This document shows positions 1 through 11,458 of a stretch of DNA of 64,000 nt, piece after piece. The stretch covers positions 757,227-821,226 of the forward strand of contig NZ_SMFX01000001.1 of assembly GCF_004339085.1 (NCBI RefSeq). The letters are read 5' to 3'. The notes under the pieces are model-generated. The model was not told the origin of the DNA. It ran no database searches and was given only the letters and a program-made list of their open reading frames with translations. Both the position numbers and the translations under genes were made by a program. Source of the DNA: Thiogranum longum (GTDB taxonomy: Bacteria > Pseudomonadota > Gammaproteobacteria > DSM-19610). Positions within the stretch are counted from its first letter, which is position 1; the number at the start of each line of letters is the position of its first letter.

Positions 1-1
1 C

Positions 2-379
2 GCGCAGACTGAAGCGCTGATGCGTGGAAGAACTGCCGCAGAGGCGCGTGCCGAACTGGAAGCGCAGGGGCTTTCCGAAGATGAGATCAGCAGGCTGCTA
101 CCGCATAAGATATTCCCGGGAAATGAGCCGACCAATTCGATTATCTACCCAAAGTTGACGCCGGGAGTGCTGGGAATGCTGGTTGCCATGTACGAGCACA
201 AGGTGTTTGTGCAGGGTATTGTCTGGCAGATCAATTCTTTTGATCAGTGGGGTGTAGAGCTGGGCAAACAGCTTGCGCAAGTTGTACAGAAGGAGCTGGA
301 CGAGGCCAGTATTGCAGGTCATCATGACAGTTCTACTCAGGGGCTACTGAATTTTTACCTGCATCGTGGAAAGGGGTAA
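2..379 (+). CDS. pgi: Glucose-6-phosphate isomerase, C-terminal part (5' end outside window)
   Basis: This is the last ~125 residues of phosphoglucose isomerase, which interconverts glucose-6-phosphate and fructose-6-phosphate in the cytoplasm. The reading frame is open from base 2, so the gene begins before the window. Diagnostic stretches are the PTNSI segment, the YEHKVFVQG segment, and [12 protein letters not shown], which contains the conserved C-terminal lysine region of the family. The HDSST near the end is also typical. The ATG at base 20 is internal, because the residues before it (AQTEAL) still match the family. The protein ends normally with TAA. Confidence 0.95.
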   Translation, partial: AQTEALMRGRTAAEARAELEAQGLSEDEISRLLPHKIFPGNEPTNSIIYPKLTPGVLGMLVAMYEHKVFVQGIVWQINSFDQWGVELGKQLAQVVQKELDEASIAGHHDSSTQGLLNFYLHRGKG

Positions 380-429
380 CGGGGGTTGGCGAAGGAATCG
401 CCGGAAATTGAGACCAACAAGGAGACGTT

Positions 430-927
430 ATGGCAATTTCATCATCTATATCAAAGACGCGGGAGCGCCGTGCTCGCGACGAATACCAGCTGGGTATTGC
501 ATTTTTTCATAAAAAGCAGTGGCGTACCGCAACACGACATTTTTCACAGGCGGAACACAAGTGCAGCCGCGATGATGTACACCTTCAGTGCTATAAGGCG
601 TGGCACGGTGTGTCACTGGTATACAGCGGTGATGTCAGTGGCCTGAACCTGTGCCGTCATGCGGCAGCGAATGAAAATATAGATGCCACGGTATTCCAGA
701 ATCTCGCACTTGCCGAGCTTAAGTTACGCCATCGCAAGCGTGCCTGTGGGGCTGTGAAGCGTGGTCTTATGATAGATCCGAAACATCGCGGCCTGCTCAA
801 GCTGCATAAAAATATGGGCGCGCGCCGTCAACCTTGCCTGGTATTCCTTGACCGCAATAACCCGCTCAACAAATGGCTGGGCAAGGTGACTTACCGCCGG
901 GCAAAGAATGCCGTTGCAAGGCGTTAA
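430..927 (+). CDS. Small basic protein with TPR-like helices, function unknown
   Basis: The gene encodes 165 residues and starts at an ATG preceded by a good Shine-Dalgarno sequence (AAGGAG). I do not recognise the family. The sequence looks like two or three tetratricopeptide-type helical pairs: a YQLGIAFFHKKQW helix, a central alanine-rich segment with FQNLALAELKL, and GLMIDPKHRGLLKLHK. There is no signal peptide or membrane segment. It is rich in Arg, Lys and His with several scattered Cys residues, and the C-terminus is strongly basic. It lies between pgi and rnpB, about 50 bp after pgi, and could be cotranscribed with it. A scaffold or RNA-binding role is possible but is only a guess. 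Confidence 0.7.
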   Translation: MAISSSISKTRERRARDEYQLGIAFFHKKQWRTATRHFSQAEHKCSRDDVHLQCYKAWHGVSLVYSGDVSGLNLCRHAAANENIDATVFQNLALAELKLRHRKRACGAVKRGLMIDPKHRGLLKLHKNMGARRQPCLVFLDRNNPLNKWLGKVTYRRAKNAVARR

Positions 928-1085
928 CCGGTAAAGCTGCCTTCCAGGCTGCCGGGTATACGAAATTCAGCAAAAAATTTGCAGATATGTGCCCAATGAG
1001 GCCGAAGATGCGCGATATGCAGGACGGGTGCGGGTGTTTCCCGCTGGATTGGCCGGTTTTTTCTGCGACTTTCGCCCATATCACC

Positions 1086-1091
1086 TATAAT
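1086..1091 (+). promoter_or_regulatory. -10 box of the rnpB promoter
   Basis: A perfect TATAAT lies seven bases upstream of the predicted 5' end of RNase P RNA, the expected spacing for a sigma-70 promoter. The matching -35 region, around 1063-1068 (CTGCGA), is poor, so the promoter may depend on the -10 element and upstream contacts. The 170-bp gap between the preceding gene and rnpB contains nothing else that I recognise. Confidence 0.7.
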
Positions 1092-1097
1092 CGCCCC

Positions 1098-1445
1098 GAA
1101 GCCGGCCGGACAATCGCTGTGGTGTTTCGCCAGAGAGGAAAGTCCGGGCTCCACAGGGCAGGGTGCCAGGTAACGCCTGGGAGGCGCAAGCCTACGGAAA
1201 GTGCCGCAGAAAACATACCGCCGATGGCCTTCGGGCACAGGCAAGGGTGAAAAGGTGCGGTAAGAGCGCACCGCGCGGCTGGTAACAGTCGTGGCAGGGT
1301 AAACCCCACCCGGAGCAAGACCAAATAGGGGAACATTGGCGCGGCCCGCGTCGTTCCCGGGTAGGTCGCTTGAGGTGCACGGTGACGTGTGGCCCAGATG
1401 AATGATTGTCCTCGACAGAACCCGGCTTACAGGCCGGCTTCATTT
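1098..1445 (+). ncRNA. rnpB: RNase P RNA (M1 RNA, bacterial type A)
   Basis: This is the catalytic RNA of RNase P, which matures tRNA 5' ends. The conserved core is readable: GAGGAAAGTCCGGGCTCC near 1135, GCAGGGTGCCAGGTAACGCC, GGTGCGGTAAGAGCGCACCG, CAAATAGGGG, GATGAATG and ACAGAACCCGGCTTA near the 3' end. The terminal P1 helix forms between GCCGGCC at 1101-1107 and GGCCGGC at 1432-1438. At about 348 nt it is shorter than the E. coli RNA. The saving is mostly in the P3 region, reduced here to a small hairpin (roughly TGGTG-TTT-CGCCA). A T-rich stretch follows at 1446-1453. Confidence 0.97.
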
Positions 1446-1459
1446 AATTTTTTGAATTC

Positions 1460-1485
1460 GTCATTCCGGCCTGCGCCGGCATGAC
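1460..1485 (+). repeat. REP-like palindrome, copy 1
   Basis: Inverted repeat with 11-bp arms (GTCATTCCGGC and GCCGGCATGAC, one mismatch) and the four-base loop CTGC, placed between rnpB and miaB. Its reverse complement shares the core CCGGCGCAGGCCGG with the palindrome at 14798-14821. The two are therefore copies of one dispersed element in opposite orientation. It may also stabilise or define the 3' end of the rnpB transcript. Confidence 0.65.
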
Positions 1486-1506
1486 GGAAAATGAAACGAT
1501 GAGTGC

Positions 1507-2874
1507 ATGAGCGGAAAAGTATTTATAAAGACCCACGGTTGTCAGATGAACGAGTACGATTCGTCGAAAATGGCGGATGTGCTGGCTGACGCTCATGGTC
1601 TGGAGCTGGCCGCTTCGGCCGAGGAAGCCGATGTGTTGTTGTTGAACACCTGCTCGATCCGCGAAAAAGCGCAGGAGAAGGTGTTTTCCCAGCTCGGCCA
1701 GTGGCGTGAGCTGAAAGAACAACGTCCGGATATTCTGATTGGTGTCGGTGGCTGCGTGGCCAGCCAGGAAGGCGAGGCCATTCGCAAGCGAGCGCCCTTT
1801 GTAGACCTGGTGTTTGGCCCGCAGACCCTGCACCGTCTGCCGGCCATGATCACTGAAGTGCGTTCACGGCACAGTGCCGTGGTGGATGTATCCTTCCCCG
1901 AAATCGAGAAGTTTGACTGCATGCCGGAGCCGCGTGTAGATGGCCCCACGGCCTTCCTGTCCGTTATGGAAGGTTGCAGCAAATACTGCACGTTTTGTGT
2001 TGTGCCCTATACGCGCGGTGAAGAAGTCAGTCGCCCCTTTGACGATATTCTTGCAGAAGCCGTGGCGCTGGCCAGCAAGGGTGTGCGCGAGGTCAATCTG
2101 CTGGGCCAGAATGTCAATGCCTACCGGGGGAGTATGGACGACGGTTCGCTTGCCGACCTTGCGTTACTGATCACCTATATAGCCGCTATCGAGGGTATTG
2201 ATCGTATTCGCTATACAACATCCCATCCCCAGGAAATGAGCGATAGTCTGATTGCTGTGTACGGTGAAGTGCCGGAACTGGTCAGTCACCTCCACCTGCC
2301 GGTACAAAGTGGTTCTGATCGCATACTTGCTGCCATGAAGCGCAACCATACGGCCCTGGAATACAAGTCGAAAATACGCGGCCTGCGTGAAGCGCGCCCC
2401 GGCATCAGCATGTCTTCGGATTTTATTATCGGTTTCCCCGGGGAGAGCGATGCTGATTTCGAGGCAACCATGAACCTGATTGCAGAAATCGGCTTCGATA
2501 ATTCCTACAGCTTTATCTATAGCCGGCGCCCCGGCACTCTGGCCGCCGAATTTCCTGATGATGTGTCTCACCAGGTCAAAAAGCAGCGTCTTGCGCGCCT
2601 GCAGGCGCGCATTGCCGGCATGGCTGCGGATATCAGTACAGCCATGGTCGGAAGCGAACAACGTATCCTGGTAGAGGGTCCGTCACGCAAGAATGCTGCG
2701 CAGATGGCCGGTCGTACCGAAAACAACCGGGTGGTAAACTTCGATGGTGGTAGCGAGCTGATTGGTCGCTTTGTGCGTGTACGCATTGTTGAGGCGTTGC
2801 CCAATTCCCTGCAAGGCGAATTCCTGGCTGTGGATGACCCGCTCGCTGCCGATAATCTGGTTAACTGGGGCTGA
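1507..2874 (+). CDS. miaB: tRNA-2-methylthio-N6-dimethylallyladenosine synthase MiaB
   Basis: MiaB is a radical-SAM methylthiotransferase. It adds the 2-methylthio group to i6A37 of tRNAs reading UNN codons. The 455-residue protein has the expected three parts. The N-terminal UPF0004 domain holds the auxiliary-cluster cysteines C12, C49 and C83. The radical-SAM core has the CxxxCxxC motif at C157, C161 and C164. A C-terminal TRAM domain covers roughly residues 380-445. Length is normal for the family. It heads the conserved miaB-ybeZ-ybeY-ybeX-lnt series. The Shine-Dalgarno sequence is weak. Confidence 0.97.
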   Translation: MSGKVFIKTHGCQMNEYDSSKMADVLADAHGLELAASAEEADVLLLNTCSIREKAQEKVFSQLGQWRELKEQRPDILIGVGGCVASQEGEAIRKRAPFVDLVFGPQTLHRLPAMITEVRSRHSAVVDVSFPEIEKFDCMPEPRVDGPTAFLSVMEGCSKYCTFCVVPYTRGEEVSRPFDDILAEAVALASKGVREVNLLGQNVNAYRGSMDDGSLADLALLITYIAAIEGIDRIRYTTSHPQEMSDSLIAVYGEVPELVSHLHLPVQSGSDRILAAMKRNHTALEYKSKIRGLREARPGISMSSDFIIGFPGESDADFEATMNLIAEIGFDNSYSFIYSRRPGTLAAEFPDDVSHQVKKQRLARLQARIAGMAADISTAMVGSEQRILVEGPSRKNAAQMAGRTENNRVVNFDGGSELIGRFVRVRIVEALPNSLQGEFLAVDDPLAADNLVNWG

Positions 2875-2897
2875 AGCCTCGCAACATACAACGACTC

Positions 2898-3878
2898 TTG
2901 GATCCTGAACCCTCTTCCTATTCGCTGACACTCGAACCCGCTGATAATCAGCGGCTGGCTTCCCTGTGCGGCCAGTTCGATGAGCACCTGCGTCAGCTTG
3001 AACGTCGCCTGCACGTCGAGATCAGCAACCGTGGCAATCGCTTTCATATCGTAGGTATCGACCAGGCGCCGCATCTTGCGGGTAATGTGCTCCAGGATCT
3101 CTACGATGCAACGCGCGAAATGCCGTTGACGCCGGAGCGTGTGCACCTCTACCTGCAACAGGCCGGGCTTGACGTGCGTGATATCACGCCGGGTGATGAT
3201 GAGCCGCAGGACATGCTGATTCACACTCGCCGCTGCACCATAAAGCCCCGTGGCGGCCACCAGCAGGATTATATTCGCAATATTATCGAGTACGACGTTA
3301 ACTTTGGTATTGGTCCTGCCGGTACCGGAAAAACCTACCTTGCCGTGGCTTGTGCCGTACAGGCGCTGGAACATGAAACTGTGCGGCGCCTGGTACTGGT
3401 GCGTCCTGCTGTCGAAGCCGGAGAGCGACTTGGTTTCCTGCCCGGCGACCTGACCCAGAAGGTCGATCCCTACCTGCGTCCACTATATGACGCGCTGTAC
3501 GAAATGCTTGGCTTTGAGCGTGTGGCAAAACTCATTGAGCGCAATATTATCGAAATTGCACCACTGGCATTCATGCGCGGACGAACACTCAACGATTCCT
3601 TCGTTATCCTCGACGAGGCGCAGAACACCACGACGCAGCAAATGAAAATGTTCCTGACTCGTATCGGTTTTGGTTCTACAGCGGTGATCACAGGTGATGT
3701 GACACAGATTGATTTGCCCGGCCATGTAAAGTCCGGTCTGCACCATGCCAGTGAAGTACTGGAAGGGGTGTCAGCTATCGGCTTTACCCGTTTCGATACC
3801 CGGGATGTCGTGCGGCATCCACTGGTGCAGAAGATACTCAATGCCTATCACCGTTTTGAAAAAGAGTCAGGGCAATGA
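2898..3878 (+). CDS. ybeZ: PhoH-family ATPase (YbeZ)
   Basis: A 326-residue PhoH-like P-loop ATPase, the partner of the YbeY endoribonuclease in rRNA maturation and ribosome quality control. The Walker A motif GPAGTGKT is at residues 139-146. The Walker B-type VILDEAQN follows later, with the conserved ITGDVTQIDLP segment after it. The N-terminal region (LTLEPADNQRLASLCGQFD) aligns with E. coli YbeZ and supports the chosen start, which is a TTG codon without a clear ribosome binding site. It lies 23 bp after miaB and overlaps ybeY by four bases, so translation is probably coupled. Confidence 0.93.
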   Translation: MDPEPSSYSLTLEPADNQRLASLCGQFDEHLRQLERRLHVEISNRGNRFHIVGIDQAPHLAGNVLQDLYDATREMPLTPERVHLYLQQAGLDVRDITPGDDEPQDMLIHTRRCTIKPRGGHQQDYIRNIIEYDVNFGIGPAGTGKTYLAVACAVQALEHETVRRLVLVRPAVEAGERLGFLPGDLTQKVDPYLRPLYDALYEMLGFERVAKLIERNIIEIAPLAFMRGRTLNDSFVILDEAQNTTTQQMKMFLTRIGFGSTAVITGDVTQIDLPGHVKSGLHHASEVLEGVSAIGFTRFDTRDVVRHPLVQKILNAYHRFEKESGQ

Positions 3879-4357
3879 CTGACTCCCCGGTTATGCTTGA
3901 GATCCAGCGGGCAAGCGATGATACGGCCTTGCCGGAAGCAGCGGATCTTGAGCGTTGGGTGCGGGCTGCACTGGACGATATCGGGCAGCCGGTGGAACTC
4001 GTCATCCGTATTGTCGACGAGGAAGAGGGTCGTGAACTGAACGACCGTTACCGTGGCAAGAATAAACCGACCAATGTATTGTCCTTTCCTTTTGAGGCAC
4101 CACCTGAAGTCGAGAGCCATCACCTTGGTGACCTGGTGATCTGCGCATCGGTTGTGTCACGTGAGGCCGGGGAGCAGCGCAAGGTGCTGAATGACCACTG
4201 GGCACACCTGGTGGTACACGGTCTTTTGCATTTACGCGGTTATGATCACCAGACTGAAGAAGAAGCGCAATTGATGGAGTCACGTGAAAGAACTATTTTG
4301 CAGGAGCTGGGTATCGAAGATCCGTATCGTCAAATTGACGAAGTGGAGCAGGGATAG
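3875..4357 (+). CDS. ybeY: Endoribonuclease YbeY
   Basis: YbeY is a metal-dependent single-strand endoribonuclease needed for 16S rRNA 3'-end maturation and 70S ribosome quality control. The family signature HGLLHLRGYDH supplies the three zinc ligands H115, H119 and H125. The NVLSFPFE segment at about residue 67 is also typical. The 160-residue length is normal. The start codon overlaps the ybeZ stop (ATGA), as is common for this gene pair. Confidence 0.96.
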   Translation: MTDSPVMLEIQRASDDTALPEAADLERWVRAALDDIGQPVELVIRIVDEEEGRELNDRYRGKNKPTNVLSFPFEAPPEVESHHLGDLVICASVVSREAGEQRKVLNDHWAHLVVHGLLHLRGYDHQTEEEAQLMESRERTILQELGIEDPYRQIDEVEQG

Positions 4358-4360
4358 TCC

Positions 4361-5233
4361 ATGAGTGAAAAAACGTCTAACGGTAACAAGCTTTCCTGGT
4401 TCGAGCGGATCGGGCAGCTATTGAAAGGAGAGCCCCGGGACCGGGACCATCTGATCCAGTTGTTGCGTGAGGCCCAGGTGCGTGGCCTGTTCGATGCCGA
4501 TGCGCAAAGCATGATCGAGGGTGTGCTGGCTGTGTCCGATATGCAGGTGCGGGATATCCTCATCCCGCGCTCGCAAATGGTGGTGGTCAACCGTAATGAC
4601 AGCCCGGAGGACATCATCCCTGTAGCAGTCGAATCCGGGCATTCACGTTTTCCTGTTATTGGCGATGACCGTGACGATGTCATCGGGGTGCTGCTCGCAA
4701 AGGATTTGCTGCGTTACACCTCAAGGAATGGCGGTGAACAGTTTTCCCTTCGCGATATTTTGCGCAAGCCGGTGTTCGTGCCGGAGAGCAAGCGGCTGAA
4801 TGTTCTGCTAAAAGAGTTTCGTGCCAGCCGTAATCACCTGGCGATTGTTGTCGATGAGTACGGTAGCGTTGCCGGGATGGTGACGATTGAAGATGTGCTG
4901 GAACAGATCGTCGGAGAGATCGAGGATGAGCACGATATCGATGAAGATACGTTTATTCGCAAGCACAGTGATGTCAGTTATACGGTCAAGGCACTGACAC
5001 CCATTGATGACTTCAATGAATATTTCGGTACTGACTTCAGCGGGGAGGAGTTCGACACGATAGGCGGCCTGATCACCCACGAGTTCGGACACCTGCCCAA
5101 ACGTGGAGAAACCATCATCCTGGGCAACCAGAGTTTCCAGGTAACCAATGCCGATAACCGGCGTATCAACCTGCTGAAAGTCACCCTGCTGCTCAACCCC
5201 AACGCAACCGGCGCAGCGTCTTCCGCCGACTGA
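4361..5233 (+). CDS. ybeX: CBS-domain protein of the CorC/YbeX family
   Basis: A 290-residue cytoplasmic protein with two CBS domains (about residues 65-185) followed by a CorC/HlyC transporter-associated domain (about 205-280). Family members have been linked to magnesium/cobalt efflux and, more recently, to ribosome metabolism; the operon with ybeY and ybeZ favours the second. The AGMVTIEDVLEQIVGEIEDEHD stretch (about residues 166-187) is diagnostic. It has no membrane segments. It starts three bases after ybeY and its stop overlaps the lnt start by one base. Confidence 0.93.
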   Translation: MSEKTSNGNKLSWFERIGQLLKGEPRDRDHLIQLLREAQVRGLFDADAQSMIEGVLAVSDMQVRDILIPRSQMVVVNRNDSPEDIIPVAVESGHSRFPVIGDDRDDVIGVLLAKDLLRYTSRNGGEQFSLRDILRKPVFVPESKRLNVLLKEFRASRNHLAIVVDEYGSVAGMVTIEDVLEQIVGEIEDEHDIDEDTFIRKHSDVSYTVKALTPIDDFNEYFGTDFSGEEFDTIGGLITHEFGHLPKRGETIILGNQSFQVTNADNRRINLLKVTLLLNPNATGAASSAD

Positions 5234-6735
5234 TGGCGATAGCGGCAAAACTGCGGGTCGTGTTCGCTGCTTTTCTGTGCGGCGCAGTGATGCCGCTGGG
5301 GTTTGCACCCTATGGCCTGTATTTTGTGCCGATCCTGGCGCTTGCCGCTTTTGCCTTGCTGCTGTTTCCTCTGCGGCCCAAAGAGGCGTTTCTGGCCGGT
5401 TGGAGCTTTGGTCTCGGCCAGTTTGGCGTCGGTGTTTCCTGGGTCTATATCAGCATTTATCTCTACGGCAATGCCGGTCTTCCGCTGTCGCTTGCCGTAA
5501 TGCTCTTGCTTGTGGCGTTTCTGGCGCTCTACCCGGCGCTCATGTCGTGGCTGCTTGCGAAAGCACAGGCAGGTTCTGCCGCCCTGTTTTATATTGGTTT
5601 GTTCCCGGCTGCCTGGGTTTTGTCGGAGTGGTTGCGTTCCTGGCTATTCACCGGGTTTCCCTGGCTGAACCTCGGGTACAGTCAGATCGACAGTTTGCTG
5701 GCCGCCTTCGCCCCTGTGTTTGGCGTCTATGGCGTGGGCTGGATAACAGCATTATTCGCCGGATTGCTGGCGGCGTTGCTGCGGGCGCCGGGCTGGCCGA
5801 GGTTTGTCACGCTGCCGGCAATGGCCCTGATTGTACTCGCTGGCCTGGGGCTGAAACATCAGGACTGGACGGATCTCGGCACCGACTCGCTACACGTTAC
5901 CCTGGTGCAGGGCAATATCCCCCAGGATATGAAATGGAGGCCGGAACAACAGGCCGCTACGCTCGAAACCTATGTCGACCTGACTCGCGCCCACTATGAC
6001 AGTGACCTGGTGGTATGGCCGGAAACTGCAATCCCGGCCTTCTATGATGAGGTTGCAGAAACTTTCATCAAGCCGCTGTCGGAACAACTCCGTGCGAATG
6101 ATGTGTCACTGATTACCGGTATCCCGGTGCTGGACCGTGATCACTGGAAATATTACAACGCCGTCCTTAGCCTGGATGCACCGGACCACTTTTACTACAA
6201 GGTGCACCTGGTACCATTTGGCGAATATCTTCCATTACGAGACTGGCTGGCCGGTATTCTTGGCTTCCTGCCTGTCCCCGAGTCCGACTTCAGTGCAGGC
6301 AGCCCCGATCAGCGGCCGTTACAGGCTGCAGGGTTCCCCGTGGGAGTTTCTATCTGTTACGAGATCGCTTTCGGCGAACAGTTGATCAAGGCATTGCCGG
6401 AAGCTTCCCTGCTCGTGAACGTCAGCAATGATGCATGGTTCGGTGATTCACTGGCGCCACACCAGCACCTTGAAATGGCGCGTATGCGTGCCCGTGAAAC
6501 GGAGCGTTATGTGTTACGCGCCACCAATACGGGTATCTCCGCGATTATTTCACCTGATGGAAAACTGAAGGCACGCAGCCGGCAGTTTGAAACAGAAACT
6601 ATCAGCGCGGAGGTCGAGCCACGCCATGGTGCTACCCCCTATGTTCGCTGGGGTAACTGGCCAGTGGTCAGTGGTGCGTTATTGCTGATTGGTGTGTTGT
6701 TGTGGCGGATCAGGGTTGCTGCGGTGAGAGGCTGA
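5233..6735 (+). CDS. lnt: Apolipoprotein N-acyltransferase
   Basis: Lnt transfers the third acyl chain onto the N-terminal cysteine of lipoproteins in the inner membrane. The 500-residue protein has six or so N-terminal membrane segments (residues 1-205), a periplasmic nitrilase-type domain and a C-terminal membrane helix. The catalytic triad is visible as E264 (in VWPE), K323 (in YYKVHLVPFGEY) and C375 (in SICYE). Its 3' end overlaps the convergent kinase gene by 26 bases. Confidence 0.96.
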   Translation: MAIAAKLRVVFAAFLCGAVMPLGFAPYGLYFVPILALAAFALLLFPLRPKEAFLAGWSFGLGQFGVGVSWVYISIYLYGNAGLPLSLAVMLLLVAFLALYPALMSWLLAKAQAGSAALFYIGLFPAAWVLSEWLRSWLFTGFPWLNLGYSQIDSLLAAFAPVFGVYGVGWITALFAGLLAALLRAPGWPRFVTLPAMALIVLAGLGLKHQDWTDLGTDSLHVTLVQGNIPQDMKWRPEQQAATLETYVDLTRAHYDSDLVVWPETAIPAFYDEVAETFIKPLSEQLRANDVSLITGIPVLDRDHWKYYNAVLSLDAPDHFYYKVHLVPFGEYLPLRDWLAGILGFLPVPESDFSAGSPDQRPLQAAGFPVGVSICYEIAFGEQLIKALPEASLLVNVSNDAWFGDSLAPHQHLEMARMRARETERYVLRATNTGISAIISPDGKLKARSRQFETETISAEVEPRHGATPYVRWGNWPVVSGALLLIGVLLWRIRVAAVRG

Positions 6736-8284
6736 CAAGAAGCTGGTTTATCGCCGATGCATCACTATGTGTAACAACAACCTCTGCTCCGGCGAATGAA
6801 GTACCCAGCGGGTGGTAATTGCGCAGCTGGCTCTCCAGTACTTCGATATCAGCTTCCGAGGCCTCTTTCTGGTCGCTCTCGCGAGCGATTACCCGCTCAC
6901 GCAGTTCCTGCACCGGTGCCTGACAATCGATAATCAAACAGCGAGCCGATCGGCTTTTGGCCAGATCAATAAATGGCACGAGTCGCGTTTGTTGAAGAAA
7001 GCTGGCATCAATAATGACATGGTGTCCGGCATCCAGCAGTACGGCAGCCAGTGATTTCAGGTGCCGGTAGGTTAGTTCACTGCCTGTGCGGTTATAAATA
7101 CCCTGGTCGATCCCTGAGCTGCTACGGCTATCTGTTGCCAGTCCGTGCAAACGTTTTCGCTCAATATCAGACCGCAGGCGAATGGCGGGCAGGCTTTCCA
7201 GAAGTGCCTGGCTGACACGGGTTTTCCCCGACCCCGAGAGTCCGTGCATCAGTATTAGCATGGGAGATGGTGGTTTGGTATAGCGTTCGGCCAGCGCAAG
7301 ATAGGCACGGTACTCCTTGAGCATGGATGCCTTTGATGTGCTATCTATACCTGCCTGGTATGCCCGCAGGCAATCAACCTTGGCGCGTACCATGGCGCGA
7401 TAGACAAGGTAATACCGCAACAGTGTGATGCCGGCATAATCCCCGGTTTGTTCCAGCCAGGTATTGAGGAAACGGCTTGCCAGGCCGGGTTGTTCGCGAT
7501 GGTCCAGATCCATGACCAGGAAAGCCACCTCGCTGATAATATCGATCCAGCGCAGGTTGTCGTTGAACTCGATACAGTCGAATGCGACAGGTGTCTCGTT
7601 TACCAGTGCGATATTGCGCAGGTGCAGGTCTCCATGGCATTCGCGGATAAAACCCGTATTCTTTCGGGTCTGTAATATTGTCTGAAGTTTACGGAATGTT
7701 TCACGCGACCCGTTGCGCAGGGATGACAGTCGTGATTGCTCGCCGGTTTCTTGTCTGCAATCCTGGATCTGGCTGAAATTCTCCTCCACCGGTGCCTGTA
7801 TCGCTGCAGGTGTACCATAGTGTGAATCCGGAGTGGCGACAGCGGCATTCATGTGAAACCTCGCGATGCGCAAGCCAAGTGCGTCCATGTGAGCAGATCC
7901 CAGCTGGCCTGCATCAAGCAAACGATCGAATTGCGACGCCTGATCGAATTCGCGCATACGTACGGCATACTCAATGACCTTGCCCTCACCACCCAGCTCC
8001 GGTCCTGCGGTGACGGGGACAACTTCGAGGTATAACTCCGGTGCCAGCCGACGATTGAGGCGTAATTCCTCTTCACAAAAGTGCTTGCGTTTTTCCAGTG
8101 TGGAAAAATCCAGGAAGCCGAAATTGACCGGCTTCTTGAATTTATAGGCGAACATCCCGGTCAGCAGGACGATAGAAATATGCGTCTCGATAGTCTCGAA
8201 ACGCGTCACCGGGTGTGGAAACAACGCCGGTTGTTGCAGTGTCTGGACGAGTTCGTGGAGCCTGTCGCTGATTCTGTCGGTCAT
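6710..8284 (-). CDS. Bifunctional aminoglycoside-phosphotransferase-like / P-loop kinase protein
   Basis: A 524-residue two-domain protein. Residues 1-330 resemble the aminoglycoside phosphotransferase (APH/choline kinase) fold, with a catalytic-loop motif CHGDLHLRN at about 216-224 and a DFG-like position at FDCIEF (D236). Residues 340-524 form a nucleotide-kinase-like P-loop domain with Walker A GLSGSGKT at 348-355. This fusion is widespread in proteobacteria, but its substrate is not established. The name should not be read as antibiotic resistance. It stands alone on the minus strand, convergent with lnt and divergent from leuS. Confidence 0.85.
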   Translation of the reverse strand: MTDRISDRLHELVQTLQQPALFPHPVTRFETIETHISIVLLTGMFAYKFKKPVNFGFLDFSTLEKRKHFCEEELRLNRRLAPELYLEVVPVTAGPELGGEGKVIEYAVRMREFDQASQFDRLLDAGQLGSAHMDALGLRIARFHMNAAVATPDSHYGTPAAIQAPVEENFSQIQDCRQETGEQSRLSSLRNGSRETFRKLQTILQTRKNTGFIRECHGDLHLRNIALVNETPVAFDCIEFNDNLRWIDIISEVAFLVMDLDHREQPGLASRFLNTWLEQTGDYAGITLLRYYLVYRAMVRAKVDCLRAYQAGIDSTSKASMLKEYRAYLALAERYTKPPSPMLILMHGLSGSGKTRVSQALLESLPAIRLRSDIERKRLHGLATDSRSSSGIDQGIYNRTGSELTYRHLKSLAAVLLDAGHHVIIDASFLQQTRLVPFIDLAKSRSARCLIIDCQAPVQELRERVIARESDQKEASEADIEVLESQLRNYHPLGTSFAGAEVVVTHSDASAINQLLVSLSPQQP

Positions 8285-8397
8285 CCTGGCTGTTTTCCTG
8301 TCCGGTCGGGTGGTGTGGATACGAGTCTAGTCCTCCTTTATCGCCCTGTTTATGACCGGGATCAATGGAATAAACCGGCCAGGGTCGGTGAGTTGTG

Positions 8398-8427
8398 TTG
8401 TTTGCCGGCCACCCGGTACGGTATTCT
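8398..8427 (+). promoter_or_regulatory. Candidate sigma-70 promoter for leuS
   Basis: TTGTTT (8398-8403) and TATTCT (8422-8427) are separated by 18 bp, about 35 bp before the leuS start and in the divergent gap between the kinase gene and leuS. The match is moderate. This 176-bp gap must hold the promoters for both genes. Confidence 0.35.
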
Positions 8428-8439
8428 TCCCGCCTTTGA

Positions 8440-10920
<2,481 letters not shown>

Positions 10921-10924
10921 TGCC

Positions 10925-11458
10925 ATGTTGATGAATCGCCTTTTATCCATCACCGTTCCTGCGCTGGTGGCTTTATTGCTGGTGCAATTATCGGCATGCG
11001 GCTTTCAACTGCGTGGTAGTGTCGAATTACCACCCGTACTCAAATCCACCTTGCTGCAAGCCAAAGACCCCTGGGAGGGTGTTGCCGCTGCATTGCGTGT
11101 TGAACTGGAATCCTCTGGTTCCCGTATTACAACAAACGCTGACGAAGCGACAGCCATACTGCGGCTGGAAAATGAGCGCTCACAGCGAAGAGTATTGTCG
11201 GTAGGACGAGGTGGCAAGGCCAGCGAATATGAACTGTTTGAGGAGGTGACATTCTCGCTACAGGATAACAAGGGGCAAGTGCTCCTTGAGCCCCAGACTT
11301 TGCGCCTGACCCGCGACCTGGTTTTCGATGAAAACCAGTTGCTCGGCAAAGTGTCGGAAATCGACGAGCTGCGCAAACAGATGCGTCGTTCCCTTGCGCG
11401 TCAGATTATCACTCGTATCCGCACCAGTCTGCAGGCGCATGAGCCAGCTGCGCCCTGA
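10925..11458 (+). CDS. lptE: LPS-assembly lipoprotein LptE
   Basis: LptE is the outer-membrane lipoprotein that plugs the LptD barrel and completes LPS delivery to the cell surface. The start chosen is the ATG at 10925 (177 aa), directly after leuS. It is followed by a hydrophobic signal peptide and a lipobox LSAC with the lipidated Cys at about residue 25. An upstream in-frame start would lie inside leuS and would bury the signal peptide. The CGFQLRGSVELP stretch is typical of the family. The 3' end overlaps holA by 20 bases. Confidence 0.93.
   Translation: MLMNRLLSITVPALVALLLVQLSACGFQLRGSVELPPVLKSTLLQAKDPWEGVAAALRVELESSGSRITTNADEATAILRLENERSQRRVLSVGRGGKASEYELFEEVTFSLQDNKGQVLLEPQTLRLTRDLVFDENQLLGKVSEIDELRKQMRRSLARQIITRIRTSLQAHEPAAP

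Noticed and set aside
1021-1070. Intrinsic terminator before rnpB
   Set aside because: A five-pair stem (GCGGG/CCCGC) is separated from the T-run by about a dozen bases, so it does not form a standard terminator.
924-1443. Several open frames over the rnpB region on both strands
   Set aside because: The region is explained by RNase P RNA and its promoter; the frames overlap one another and lack start signals.
6710-8284. Antibiotic resistance gene (aminoglycoside phosphotransferase)
   Set aside because: The APH-like domain is fused to a P-loop kinase in a family with no established resistance role; the neighbourhood is core chromosome without mobile elements.
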